From the NCBI GenBank assembly GCA_945878995.1, contig CAMCUN010000039.1, forward strand, positions 1 to 34,609: 34,609 nucleotides of DNA. The letters run 5' to 3'. The notes below the pieces were generated by a model. It was not told the origin of the DNA. It saw nothing but the letters and a program-made list of their open reading frames with translations, and made no database searches. Shown one piece after another: positions 16,377-24,799 of this stretch. Each line of letters begins with the position of its first letter. Positions within the stretch are counted from its first letter, which is position 1. This DNA comes from Polaromonas sp. YR568. GTDB taxonomy: Bacteria; Pseudomonadota; Gammaproteobacteria; Burkholderiales; Burkholderiaceae_C. Made by a program: the position numbers and the translations under genes.

Positions 16377-17666
16377 ATGAGCTGCGACAAGCAAACTTCA
16401 TCAAGCCGGACCCCCATCAACCTGTTCGACCCGGCCGTACTTGTCGATCCGTGGCACGCCTATCAGGTGCTGCGCGATGAGGCTCCGGTGCAGTTCATGC
16501 CGGCCGGGCAGGTTCATGTGGTGACGCGCTACGACTTGGTGATGCAAGTTCTGCGTGACAGTCAGACCTATTCGAGCCAATACGGCCCCTTTATCGACGA
16601 GACAAGGCAGCACTGGCTGTCAGGGGCCTCACCCGCGGTGAAGGACAAATATTTGAAGATTGCCAATCAGATGCTGCCGCCGCTGGATACCTTATTGACA
16701 GCCGATCCCCCGACGCACAAAAAGTACCGCTCCAAGGTGGACAGGATTTTCACCACCACAAACGTCCGCCACATGGAGCCCCACATCCAGCAGGTCATTG
16801 ATGAGGCCATCGACGGCTTCATCGAAAAAGGCCAGGTGGACTTCATGCAAGCCTTCGCGCTGCCGGTGCCACTGCGCATCATCTCTGACCGACTAGGTGT
16901 ACCGCCGAAAGACAGGCCGTTTTTCTACGATGGCGCCACGGTCGCTGCCTCGAGCTTTCGCCTGACCACTTATTCTGACGATGAGCTGCTGCGCAGGGCA
17001 CAGGTGATGGTCGATCTGCAAAACTACATGGTCGACCTGGTGCAGGCGCGTCGCAAGGATCCGGCCGACGATATGTGCTCAGTGCTGGGCGAGGTCTGGC
17101 TGGACGATGAGCAACGGCCACTCAATCCAGCCGAGCTGTGGAGCATCCTTAACCAGTTCCTGGTCGCCGGCCATGAGACGACTGCCAGCACATTCGGCTG
17201 GGCCATGCTGCTGCTGTGTCAAAGCCCCGAACTGCAGGCGCAACTGCTTGAAGACCCGCATGCGGTTCGCACATTTTGCGAGGAGGCACTGCGGCTGGAG
17301 TCGCCGGTGCAGGGGCTGCCTCGCTTGGTGACGAAGGACACAGAGCTCGGTGGCTATCCGCTCAAGGCGGGGGCCATGCTGATGCTGCGTTATGGCGCGG
17401 CCAACCGGGACGAGCGCCACTTCGAATGTCCTGCGCAGGTCAACCTCCAGCGCAAAAATGCCGGCTCGCAACTGGCCTTTGGCTCGGGCATCCATCACTG
17501 TGTAGGCGCACCCTTGGCCCGACAAGAACTGAACCTGGGCTTGAGCAGCCTGCTTTCCAGGATGAAGCACTTTCGCCTCACGCCAGGCCATGAGGAGCCT
17601 AAGGCTGAGCCCAGCGTCATCTTGCGCAGCCTGCCCGCACTGAACGTGCAGTTCGACCGTCGATAA
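16377..17666 (+). CDS. Cytochrome P450 (CYP)
   Basis: 429-residue soluble bacterial P450. Hallmarks: I-helix oxygen-activation motif AGHETT (264-269), K-helix ExxR (Glu303-Arg306), and heme-binding loop FGSGIHHCVGAPLARQE with Cys375 as the thiolate ligand. The ATG at 16377 was chosen because GGAG precedes it by 8 bases and the length is normal; an open frame extends upstream into the ABM gene but is not coding there. No ferredoxin or reductase is beside it. It likely hydroxylates a hydrophobic substrate (terpenoid, steroid or aromatic). The CYP family number needs an alignment. Confidence 0.95.
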   Translation: MSCDKQTSSSRTPINLFDPAVLVDPWHAYQVLRDEAPVQFMPAGQVHVVTRYDLVMQVLRDSQTYSSQYGPFIDETRQHWLSGASPAVKDKYLKIANQMLPPLDTLLTADPPTHKKYRSKVDRIFTTTNVRHMEPHIQQVIDEAIDGFIEKGQVDFMQAFALPVPLRIISDRLGVPPKDRPFFYDGATVAASSFRLTTYSDDELLRRAQVMVDLQNYMVDLVQARRKDPADDMCSVLGEVWLDDEQRPLNPAELWSILNQFLVAGHETTASTFGWAMLLLCQSPELQAQLLEDPHAVRTFCEEALRLESPVQGLPRLVTKDTELGGYPLKAGAMLMLRYGAANRDERHFECPAQVNLQRKNAGSQLAFGSGIHHCVGAPLARQELNLGLSSLLSRMKHFRLTPGHEEPKAEPSVILRSLPALNVQFDRR

Positions 17667-17698
17667 CTCAAGGCAAGACAGCTTCATAAAGATCGTTC

Positions 17699-17715
17699 GC
17701 CAAGCGCCGCTTGGC
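17699..17715. terminator. Perfect hairpin between convergent genes
   Basis: GCCAAGC (17699-17705) pairs with GCTTGGC (17709-17715) around GCC. It ends one base before the stop codon of the convergent gene at 17716 and follows the P450 stop by 32 bases. It lacks a T-run, so termination is likely but unproven. It also marks where the catabolic region meets the more GC-rich segment. Confidence 0.4.
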
Positions 17716-18111
17716 TCAACCCACCACCCACTGCGCGTCCACCAAGCGAACACGATGGTCCACGTAATACCCCCCAAACTCGGTGTACTTCAAGGCCGCG
17801 CAGCCGCAGCGGGTGCAGGTGTACACATCGCAGCGGTTAAAGGGAAAAAAGTCCAGGGCAATCGGCGCTTGGGGGGAGTCGTAACGCGTGCCTTGGGGGT
17901 GGTGTTCTTCAAAGCTGGCTTCGGTTTGCCCTTCGGGCAGGGGTTGGCGCAAGGTGCCTGCACCGCGCATGTGCGCTGCGGGCCAGCGCTCGTCGCTCAC
18001 GCTTTCCCAGCCCAGGCAGTTGCGCAAAGCGCATTGGCACTGACTGGGTGGGGTATGTGCCAGGCGCTGGAGTTGGGTGGCGTCCAGCAGGGGCATTGAG
18101 GCATCGGTCAT
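17716..18111 (-). CDS. Conserved-looking Cys-rich hypothetical protein
   Basis: 131-residue protein of unknown function. It has Cys25, Cys27 and Cys32 near the N-terminus and a tighter set in the C-terminal third, Cys94, Cys99, Cys102 and Cys104 (CDVYTCTRCGC), followed by the segment YTEFGGYYVDHRVRLVD. This suggests a zinc- or iron-sulfur-binding module. The ATG at 18111 is preceded by GGAG 6 bases away and is preferred to an upstream in-frame codon at 18123. No signal peptide or membrane helix. It stands alone, convergent with the P450 gene. Confidence 0.72.
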   Translation of the reverse strand: MTDASMPLLDATQLQRLAHTPPSQCQCALRNCLGWESVSDERWPAAHMRGAGTLRQPLPEGQTEASFEEHHPQGTRYDSPQAPIALDFFPFNRCDVYTCTRCGCAALKYTEFGGYYVDHRVRLVDAQWVVG

Positions 18112-18404
18112 CAGGGGCTCCACAAGGCTAAGCTGCTTGGTCGGGGGGGTTTAAATACTCGAATTGTGCTGGCAAGAACCGACACGTCCGGCCCGAGCTT
18201 GGGCCACACGCTCAAGTTCAAACCCGCGCCAAGCCTGCATGATGCGGAAATGTGTTTTCCACCCACAAGCGCAATTCCCCAGACTCTCCCTCTTGCCGCA
18301 CGGTGCTAGGGCTGTAACGCTTGGCTGCGCGGAAAATATAGTGGTGGCCATGGTCGCCGCATGTCCGCCATTTCAAGAACCACAGATTCCCAAGGAAGCT
18401 TGCC

Positions 18405-19439
18405 ATGAAGTTTTTAAAGATCGCCTTGTCGGTGGCCACGGTCGCCTTGATGACCGGCTGCGCCTCCCTGCCCTCGTCGGTCAGTGCGCCCGCTGCTGCA
18501 CCCCAGACCCTGAAGGTCAATATTTTCCCAGGGGGCTTTAACTGGCCCATTTGGGTGGGTCAGGAGCAAGGCTTTTTTGCCAAGCAAGGGGTGACGGTGC
18601 AAACCATCAACACGCCCAACTCGCGAGAGCAGCTCACGGGCCTGATCAATGGCCAGTTTGAAATTGCCATGACGGCCGTGGACAACCTGCTGGCCTACCG
18701 CGAGGGCCAAGGTGCGGCCCCAATCGATGGCAGTGGCTTGATTGCGGTGATGGGCTCAGACAACGGCTTTTTGCGCGTAGGCACTCGCAAAGGGATCACC
18801 AGCTTTGCCCAACTCAAGGGCCAGCAGTTGTCGGTGGACGCCCTGACCACGGGTTACGCCTTTGTGCTGCTGGAGGTGCTCGAGCGCAACAACCTGCAGC
18901 TCAACCGTGACTACACGGTGGTGACCGCTGGCGGCGTGCTGTCCCGTTACAACGACTTGGTGGCCGGCAAGCACGCGGGCACCATGCTGATTGCACCTTT
19001 TGACGTGCTGGCCAAAGAGCGTGGCGCCAATGTCATCAGCGACGCCTCGGCCGCGCTGGGCGAGTACCAAGGCCTGGTGGCCGGCGTGCGCGAGACCTGG
19101 GCCCGCAACAACCGGCCGGCCATGGTGGGTTACATCCGCGGCTGGCGCGACGCGCTGGACTGGATGTACGACCCGCGCAACAAAGAAGCGGCCATTGCCA
19201 TCTTCATGAAGAACGTCAATGGCGCCACCCGCCAGAGCGCTGAAACCTCTTACGGCATTTTGCTGGACCCTAAAAACGGCTTTTACCGCGATGCCGCCCT
19301 GTCCGTCAAAGGCGTGGAAACGGCCATACAACTGCGCGAAAAGTACGGCAAGCCCACCAAAAAGCTGCAGCCCGTGCAAGCTTACGTAGACACCAGCTAC
19401 CACCAAGAAGCCAGCCGCTGGCGCTGGTTGGGGCGTTAA
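18405..19439 (+). CDS. ABC-transporter substrate-binding lipoprotein (NMT1/TauA-like)
   Basis: 344-residue periplasmic binding protein anchored as a lipoprotein: the lipobox LMTGC puts the acylated Cys at residue 19. The fold is the SsuA/TauA/THI5-like type, with LKVNIFPGGFNWPIWVGQEQGFFAKQGVTV near the mature N-terminus and QLTGLINGQFEIAMTAVDNLLAYREG after it. AAGGAAG precedes ATG with good spacing. No permease or ATPase gene is adjacent, so it is an orphan here. The ligand may be a sulfonate, a pyrimidine-like or an aromatic acid, which cannot be resolved by reading. Confidence 0.88.
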   Translation: MKFLKIALSVATVALMTGCASLPSSVSAPAAAPQTLKVNIFPGGFNWPIWVGQEQGFFAKQGVTVQTINTPNSREQLTGLINGQFEIAMTAVDNLLAYREGQGAAPIDGSGLIAVMGSDNGFLRVGTRKGITSFAQLKGQQLSVDALTTGYAFVLLEVLERNNLQLNRDYTVVTAGGVLSRYNDLVAGKHAGTMLIAPFDVLAKERGANVISDASAALGEYQGLVAGVRETWARNNRPAMVGYIRGWRDALDWMYDPRNKEAAIAIFMKNVNGATRQSAETSYGILLDPKNGFYRDAALSVKGVETAIQLREKYGKPTKKLQPVQAYVDTSYHQEASRWRWLGR

Positions 19440-19445
19440 AACCCC

Positions 19446-19460
19446 CTGGCCACAGGCCAG
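19446..19460. terminator. Short hairpin between convergent genes
   Basis: CTGGCC (19446-19451) pairs with GGCCAG (19455-19460) around ACA, 7 bases after the binding-protein stop and 9 bases before the end of the convergent alpha-E gene. There is no T-run, so assignment as a terminator is tentative. Confidence 0.35.
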
Positions 19461-19469
19461 CACACCACC

Positions 19470-20426
19470 TCAGGCCGGCAGCAAAAACTCCCGGCTGATG
19501 TGGGCGCCTATGTCGTTGACCCGGTCTAAAAACTGGGTCAAAAACGCGTGCAGGCCGGTGGCCAAAATCTCGTCTATGCGGGCGAACTCCAGGTCTGAGC
19601 GCAACTTGCCTGCCTGGCGTTTGCACTCGCTGTCTGGCCGGCTGGTCAGCAAGCTGAGGTTGCTCATGACCTCGTTCATGCAGCCGAGCAGCGAGCGGGG
19701 CATGTCGGCCCGCAAAATCAGCAGTTCGGCCACGCGCTCGGGCCGAATCACATCGCGGTAGACCTTGCGGTAGACCTCAAAGGCCGAGACGCTGCGCAAA
19801 ATGGCGCTCCAGTGGTAGAAGTCAAAGTCTTGGTCTTTCTCGCTGTCCACGCCCACAAATTCTGACTCTGCGGTGTGGAATTTGACGTCGATCAGCCTGG
19901 CCGTGTTGTCAGCGCGCTCTAAAAAAGTACCCAGGCGCAAAAAATTCAGCGCCTCGTCTTGCAGCATGGTGCCCACGGTGACGCCGCGCGAGAGGTGAGA
20001 GCGAAACTTGACCCATTCAAAAAAGCTGCCCGGATCGCGCTCGAGTGCGCCGCCTTGCAGCATGCGAACCACCTCCAGGTAGGTTTGGTTTTGGGTTTCC
20101 CACACCTCGGTGGTCAGCGTGCCGCGCACGGCGCGGGCGTTTTCGCGGGCGGCCCGCAGGCACGAGATGATGCTTGACGGGTTTTGCTCGTCGCGGACCA
20201 TGAAGTCCATCACCGCCCGGGGCGCCACCTCCTGGCCGTGTTTGGCCGCATAAAAGGGCGTGAGCTCGCTGATGGACAGCAGCCCTTGCCAGCCCGCCAG
20301 CGTGGCATCTGCCGACTGCGGCAGCAAGGAGGTTTGGTAGTTGACGTCCAGCATGCGCGCGGTGTTCTCGGCGCGCTCGGTGTAGCGGGACATCCAAAAC
20401 AGATGGTCGGCAGTCCTAGACAGCAT
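19470..20426 (-). CDS. Alpha-E domain-containing protein (DUF403)
   Basis: 318-residue all-helical protein starting MLSRTADHLFWMSRYTERAE, the typical opening of the alpha-E family, with the RADNTARLIDVKFH segment near the middle. The family is nearly always found with circularly permuted ATP-grasp proteins and transglutaminases and is thought to take part in making or modifying a peptide tag. It starts 26 bases after the stop of the ATP-grasp gene, so the two form an operon. The exact substrate is unknown. No anomalies seen. Confidence 0.93.
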   Translation of the reverse strand: MLSRTADHLFWMSRYTERAENTARMLDVNYQTSLLPQSADATLAGWQGLLSISELTPFYAAKHGQEVAPRAVMDFMVRDEQNPSSIISCLRAARENARAVRGTLTTEVWETQNQTYLEVVRMLQGGALERDPGSFFEWVKFRSHLSRGVTVGTMLQDEALNFLRLGTFLERADNTARLIDVKFHTAESEFVGVDSEKDQDFDFYHWSAILRSVSAFEVYRKVYRDVIRPERVAELLILRADMPRSLLGCMNEVMSNLSLLTSRPDSECKRQAGKLRSDLEFARIDEILATGLHAFLTQFLDRVNDIGAHISREFLLPA

Positions 20427-20452
20427 GCAGCTCTTTCTTAAAAAGGGGCGGC

Positions 20453-21979
20453 TCAGCTCACGCCGCCAACAAGCGCCTTGAGCATGTCGGCATCGGTTTT
20501 GACCACAGGGGCGGCTCGGGGTTTGGCCGACTGGGCCTCATCGGCCTCCAAAATCCAGGTGTCTTTGGTGCCGCCGCCTTGTGAGGAGTTGACCACCAGC
20601 GAGCCGTCTTGCAAGGCCACGCGCGTCAACCCGCCAGGCACCATTTGCACCTGCTTGCCTGAAAGCACAAACGGCCGCAAATCAATGTGGCGCGGTGCAA
20701 TTCCGCTGTCCACATAAGTCGGGCAGGTGGACAAGCTCAGCGTAGGCTGGGCAATGTAGCCTGCGGGGTTGGCCAGCAAGGCTTGGCGGAAATTGTCAAT
20801 TTCCGCCTGGCTGGCAGCGGGCCCCACCAGCATGCCGTAGCCGCCCGCGCCATGCACCTCCTTGACCACCAGGTCTTTGAGGTGGGCCAGGGTGTACTTG
20901 AGGTCTTCGGCCTGGCGGCACTGGTAGGTGGGCACGTTTTTGAGAATCGGTTTTTCGCCCAAATAAAACTCGATCATTTGGGGCACATAGGGGTAGATGG
21001 ACTTATCGTCCGCCACCCCCGTGCCCATGGCGTTGCAGATCGCCACGTTGCCGGCTCGGTAGGCTTTGAGCAGGCCCGCACAGCCCAGCGTAGATTGCGG
21101 CCTGAAGGCCTCGGGGTCCAGAAAATCGTCGTCCACCCGGCGGTAAATCACGTCCACCCGGCGCGGCCCACGCGTGGTGCGGGTGTAGATGACATCGTCC
21201 TTCATGAAAAGGTCTTGCCCCTCCACCAGCTCCACGCCCATTTGCTGGGCCAAAAAAGCATGCTCAAAGTAAGCCGAGTTGTACATGCCCGGCGTGAGCA
21301 CCACCACGCGGGGCTCGCTCAGGCCGGCAGGGGCCATGGCGCGCAGGGTCTCTAGCAGCAGGTCTGGGTAGTGGGCCACGGGCGCCACCCGGTTTTTGGC
21401 AAACAACTCGGGGAACAGCCGCATCATCATCTTGCGGTCTTCCAGCATGTAACTCACGCCCGAGGGCACACGCAGGTTGTCTTCAAGCACGTAGTACTCG
21501 CCCTCGCCTTGGGCGTTGGGGGCGCGCACGATGTCAATGCCGCTGATGTGCGAGTAAATGTCGCCGGGCACCTTCAGGCCCATCATCTCGGGCCTGAACT
21601 GCGCGTTGTGAAGCACCTGCTCGGCCGGCACCAAGCCCGCGCGCAAGATGTCTTGGTCGTGGTAGACGTCGTAGATAAAGCGGTTGAGCGCGGTGACGCG
21701 CTGCACCAGCCCGGCCTCCATGGTGGCCCACTCGTGGGCGGGGATGATGCGGGGAATCAGGTCAAAGGGGATCAAGCGCTCGGTGCCCGCGCCCTCCTCG
21801 TCCTTGGCGCCGTAGACGGCAAAGGTGATGCCCACGCGGCGAAAAATCATTTCAGCCTCTTCGCGGCGGGCCTGCATGGCCTGCTCAGCTTGCTGGGCCA
21901 GCCAGCGCTGGTAGCCCTGGTAATGCGGGCGCACCTGCTGGCGGTCGTCGTGCATTTCATCAAATTGAGGTCGGCTCAT
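20453..21979 (-). CDS. Circularly permuted type 2 ATP-grasp protein (DUF404/DUF407)
   Basis: 508-residue predicted carboxylate-amine ligase with a circularly permuted ATP-grasp domain. Family landmarks seen are LIPFDLIPRIIPAHEW, DIYSHISGIDIVR, EYYVLEDNLRVPSGVSYMLE and NAMGTGVADDKSIYPYVP. ATG 21979 was chosen (MSRPQFDEMHDD) with GGAG 10 bases before it, rather than an upstream frame start at 22021. It heads a two-gene operon with the alpha-E gene. Known contexts also include a transglutaminase (present here, beyond comEC) and sometimes the Anbu protease (not seen). Its product peptide is not known. Confidence 0.93.
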   Translation of the reverse strand: MSRPQFDEMHDDRQQVRPHYQGYQRWLAQQAEQAMQARREEAEMIFRRVGITFAVYGAKDEEGAGTERLIPFDLIPRIIPAHEWATMEAGLVQRVTALNRFIYDVYHDQDILRAGLVPAEQVLHNAQFRPEMMGLKVPGDIYSHISGIDIVRAPNAQGEGEYYVLEDNLRVPSGVSYMLEDRKMMMRLFPELFAKNRVAPVAHYPDLLLETLRAMAPAGLSEPRVVVLTPGMYNSAYFEHAFLAQQMGVELVEGQDLFMKDDVIYTRTTRGPRRVDVIYRRVDDDFLDPEAFRPQSTLGCAGLLKAYRAGNVAICNAMGTGVADDKSIYPYVPQMIEFYLGEKPILKNVPTYQCRQAEDLKYTLAHLKDLVVKEVHGAGGYGMLVGPAASQAEIDNFRQALLANPAGYIAQPTLSLSTCPTYVDSGIAPRHIDLRPFVLSGKQVQMVPGGLTRVALQDGSLVVNSSQGGGTKDTWILEADEAQSAKPRAAPVVKTDADMLKALVGGVS

Positions 21980-22138
21980 TGATAGAGTTCTCCGAGGGTG
22001 GGTCCTGGATTGTGAAAACACTGAATGTCAATAAGCTTAGCAAGGAGCTTGCCAATTGGATATTCGGGCCTGCCTGGGGGGAGGGTGAGGCTGGCTTTGC
22101 CTGGCTTATGACTTTGGTGCTTGGGGCCTGAACTTGAG

Positions 22139-24625
22139 CTAGCGCACGGGCTCGGTTGCACCACGGTGGTGCCAATACCGGCGCCCTTGCTCACGCTGGC
22201 AATGCACCTCCCCAGGCTGGGCGCTGCGCCAGGTGGCCGCGCCGCAGTCGGCGGTCTTGACCAGCTTGGCGCCTTGCTGCAGGTAGCGCGCCTGCACCTC
22301 GGGCGCCGGGTGGCCAAAGCGGTTGCGGTAGGCGGCCTGCACCACTGCCAGCCGAGGCTGCACCGCCTGCACAAAGGCCGCACTCGACGAGCTTTTGCTG
22401 CCATGGTGGGGCACCATCAACCAGTCGGCCTGCAGCTGCTCGCGCAGCAACAAGGCCTGCTCTTGGGCGGCGTCCAAGTCGCCAGTGAGCAAGGCGGTGG
22501 CGGGCTGGGCCCCTGAGCTGCGCACGCGCAGCACGCAGCTGCGGGCGTTGGAGGTGCGCAGCTGCGCCAGCATGTGGGCCTGGGGGTGCAAAAACTCAAA
22601 TTCCACACCGTCCCACACCCAGCGCTGGCCAGCTGCGCAAAGCTGCAAACCAGCGGCTTGCAGGCCAGGCGCTTGCGCAAAAGAAGCCCTCACTTGCACC
22701 TGCGGCTGGCTGTCACGCACGGCCTGGGCGCCGCCCACATGGTCGCTGTCCTCGTGGCTGAGCACCAGCATGTCCAGCCGCTCGCCGAGGGCACGCAGCA
22801 CGGGCACCAGCACGCGGTGGCCAGCGTCGCTCTCACGGGAGTAGCGCGGGCCGGCGTCATAGAGCAAGCTGTGGTGGGCGGTGCGCACCAACACGGCCGA
22901 GCCTTGGCCCACGTCCAGCGCCAGCACTTCTACCTGACCGTGGGCAGGCCTGTCCGGCGACCACAGCAACACGGGCAAGATCAGCGGCAGACCCAAAAGG
23001 CGGGCGTACCAAGGCCAGCGGACCACCAGCACCAAGGCGCCCAGCACCCCGGCCACGCCACACCAAAGTGGTGCAGCAGCCCGGCTCCACACCGCCCAGG
23101 GCCAGTCGGCCAAGACAAGCAGCACCGCCATCAGGGCCTCCATCAACACCGCAGCGAGCGACCACAAAGGCGCCCACAGCCCACCCAGCAACGCCAGCGG
23201 CGTCACCACCCAAGTGACCCAGGGAATGGCAAAGGCATTGGCCAAAAGCCCCACCACAGAGACCTGATGAAACAGCAGCAAACTCAGGGGTGACAGCGCC
23301 AGCATGATGCGCATTTGCTCACGCATCAGGCCTGCAGCACCTTGCCACAAGCGCAGCCACACTGGGCGGTCAAGCGCAGTCTGCGGTGCATCACGCCTTT
23401 GCTGGTCGGTGGCCAGCAGCACACCAACTGCCACAAACGACAGCCAAAAACCCGCTTGCATCAGGGCCCAAGGGTCCACAGCCACCACCACCGCCATGGC
23501 CAGCAGCCACACCTGCTGCCATGGCCAGCGCCAATTGCCGTGTTGCAGCAAGACCCCCACGGCCAGCATCCAAATGGTGCGTTGCGCGGGCAAGCCCCAA
23601 CCAGAGAACAAGGCATACAGCGTGGCCAGCAGCAAGCCGCCCCAAGCCCCGGCGCGGTGCGCAGGCAGCCACAAGCACCACGCGGGTGTCCAGCGCACCG
23701 AGCCGCGCCACAGGCCGCGCAGCAAGGCCGCAGCCAACCAGGCAAACAAGGTGATGTGCAAACCCGAAATGCTCATGAGGTGGGCCACGCCGGTGGCGCG
23801 GAACACGTCCCAGTCTTGGCGTTCAATGGCGGCTTGGTCGCCCATCACCAGGGCCACCACCACGCCCGCCATGGGGCCTTGCACCTGGGCATAAATGGCC
23901 GTGCGCACGGCCTGGCGCAGACGGTCCACAGACCAGCCGCCTTCGGCAAGCCGCTCAGGGAGCGCGTCGCGCAAGCCATTGCGCACATAGCCCACGGCCT
24001 GCAGGCCGTGTTCCCACAGCCAGAGCTCTTGGTCAAAGCCATGCGGGTTGTGCGCGCCATGAGGCGCCTTCAGCCGTACCGTCATGCGCCAGCGCTCGCC
24101 AGGCGCGAGCGCAGCCGGTGAGCGGGCAGATTCTGTGCTGTCCCCGGCTTGCATGGCGCTGCCCTGGCGCGGCGCGTACCAGCCCAGTTGAATGTGGCGC
24201 GGCAGCTTAACGGCCTCACCGTTCAAGTGAGCGCTCTCCACCTCCAAGCGAAAACGCACCATCTCGGGGCCAGGCTGCGGCAGGCCGCGCACCCGGCCGG
24301 TCAGCACCAGGTCACGGCCCTCCAAGCTGGGCGCCAAGGCCTGGGCCGCAAACACACTGGCCCGCCAGCCGGTGCTGCCCCAGCCCCAAAGAAGACTGAG
24401 CAGCAAGGCCAGCATGGCCGCCACGCCCGCTGGCCTGCCGCGGGCAAAAGGGGCGCGGCGCTGGCGCCACAGCAATGCAAGCATGCCCAACCCAGCCGCC
24501 ACACACACCAGCACGTAAACCGGCCACACCGCCAGTTCAGCCTGCTGCAATTGAAAGGCCACGCCCAACAAGCCGCCCAGCAACCAAGGCGTGGGCGAGT
24601 GGGGTGAGCAAGCCGCAAAAAGCAC
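22139..24625 (-). CDS. comEC: ComEC/Rec2 DNA-uptake channel protein
   Basis: 828-residue inner-membrane protein that carries single-stranded DNA into the cytoplasm during natural transformation. Layout: N-terminal helices and an OB-like soluble segment (about 90-240), the competence domain with HLMSISGLHI (282-291) and many transmembrane helices to about 560, then a metallo-beta-lactamase-like domain from about 565 with DVGQGSAVLV and HEDSDHVGG (624-632). It starts with GTG at 24625 and AAGGA about 10 bases upstream. Full length for beta-proteobacteria, so a functional competence channel is likely if the other com/pil genes exist. Confidence 0.95.
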   Translation of the reverse strand: MLFAACSPHSPTPWLLGGLLGVAFQLQQAELAVWPVYVLVCVAAGLGMLALLWRQRRAPFARGRPAGVAAMLALLLSLLWGWGSTGWRASVFAAQALAPSLEGRDLVLTGRVRGLPQPGPEMVRFRLEVESAHLNGEAVKLPRHIQLGWYAPRQGSAMQAGDSTESARSPAALAPGERWRMTVRLKAPHGAHNPHGFDQELWLWEHGLQAVGYVRNGLRDALPERLAEGGWSVDRLRQAVRTAIYAQVQGPMAGVVVALVMGDQAAIERQDWDVFRATGVAHLMSISGLHITLFAWLAAALLRGLWRGSVRWTPAWCLWLPAHRAGAWGGLLLATLYALFSGWGLPAQRTIWMLAVGVLLQHGNWRWPWQQVWLLAMAVVVAVDPWALMQAGFWLSFVAVGVLLATDQQRRDAPQTALDRPVWLRLWQGAAGLMREQMRIMLALSPLSLLLFHQVSVVGLLANAFAIPWVTWVVTPLALLGGLWAPLWSLAAVLMEALMAVLLVLADWPWAVWSRAAAPLWCGVAGVLGALVLVVRWPWYARLLGLPLILPVLLWSPDRPAHGQVEVLALDVGQGSAVLVRTAHHSLLYDAGPRYSRESDAGHRVLVPVLRALGERLDMLVLSHEDSDHVGGAQAVRDSQPQVQVRASFAQAPGLQAAGLQLCAAGQRWVWDGVEFEFLHPQAHMLAQLRTSNARSCVLRVRSSGAQPATALLTGDLDAAQEQALLLREQLQADWLMVPHHGSKSSSSAAFVQAVQPRLAVVQAAYRNRFGHPAPEVQARYLQQGAKLVKTADCGAATWRSAQPGEVHCQREQGRRYWHHRGATEPVR

Positions 24626-24799
24626 GGTGGGCAGGTCCTTGGCAAGCGGTGGGGTGCACCATGGGTCAAACGGTGGCGCGGCTTTTGCGTGGGGGATCTA
24701 CCATAGGTGGGTGGCATCCATGCATGAGCCAAGGCTCAGTATGGCGCCACCAAGCCGCAAGTGGCCGCCGTCTTTACACCTTGAATGAAATGAGTCCCT

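Noticed and set aside
20687..21982. Long plus-strand frames antisense to the ATP-grasp gene
   Set aside because: GC-rich shadow frames with His/Val/Gly-rich translations and no family.
23315..24121. A 268-codon plus-strand frame antisense to comEC
   Set aside because: Low-complexity His/Gln/Arg/Ala translation; comEC on the other strand has clear motifs.
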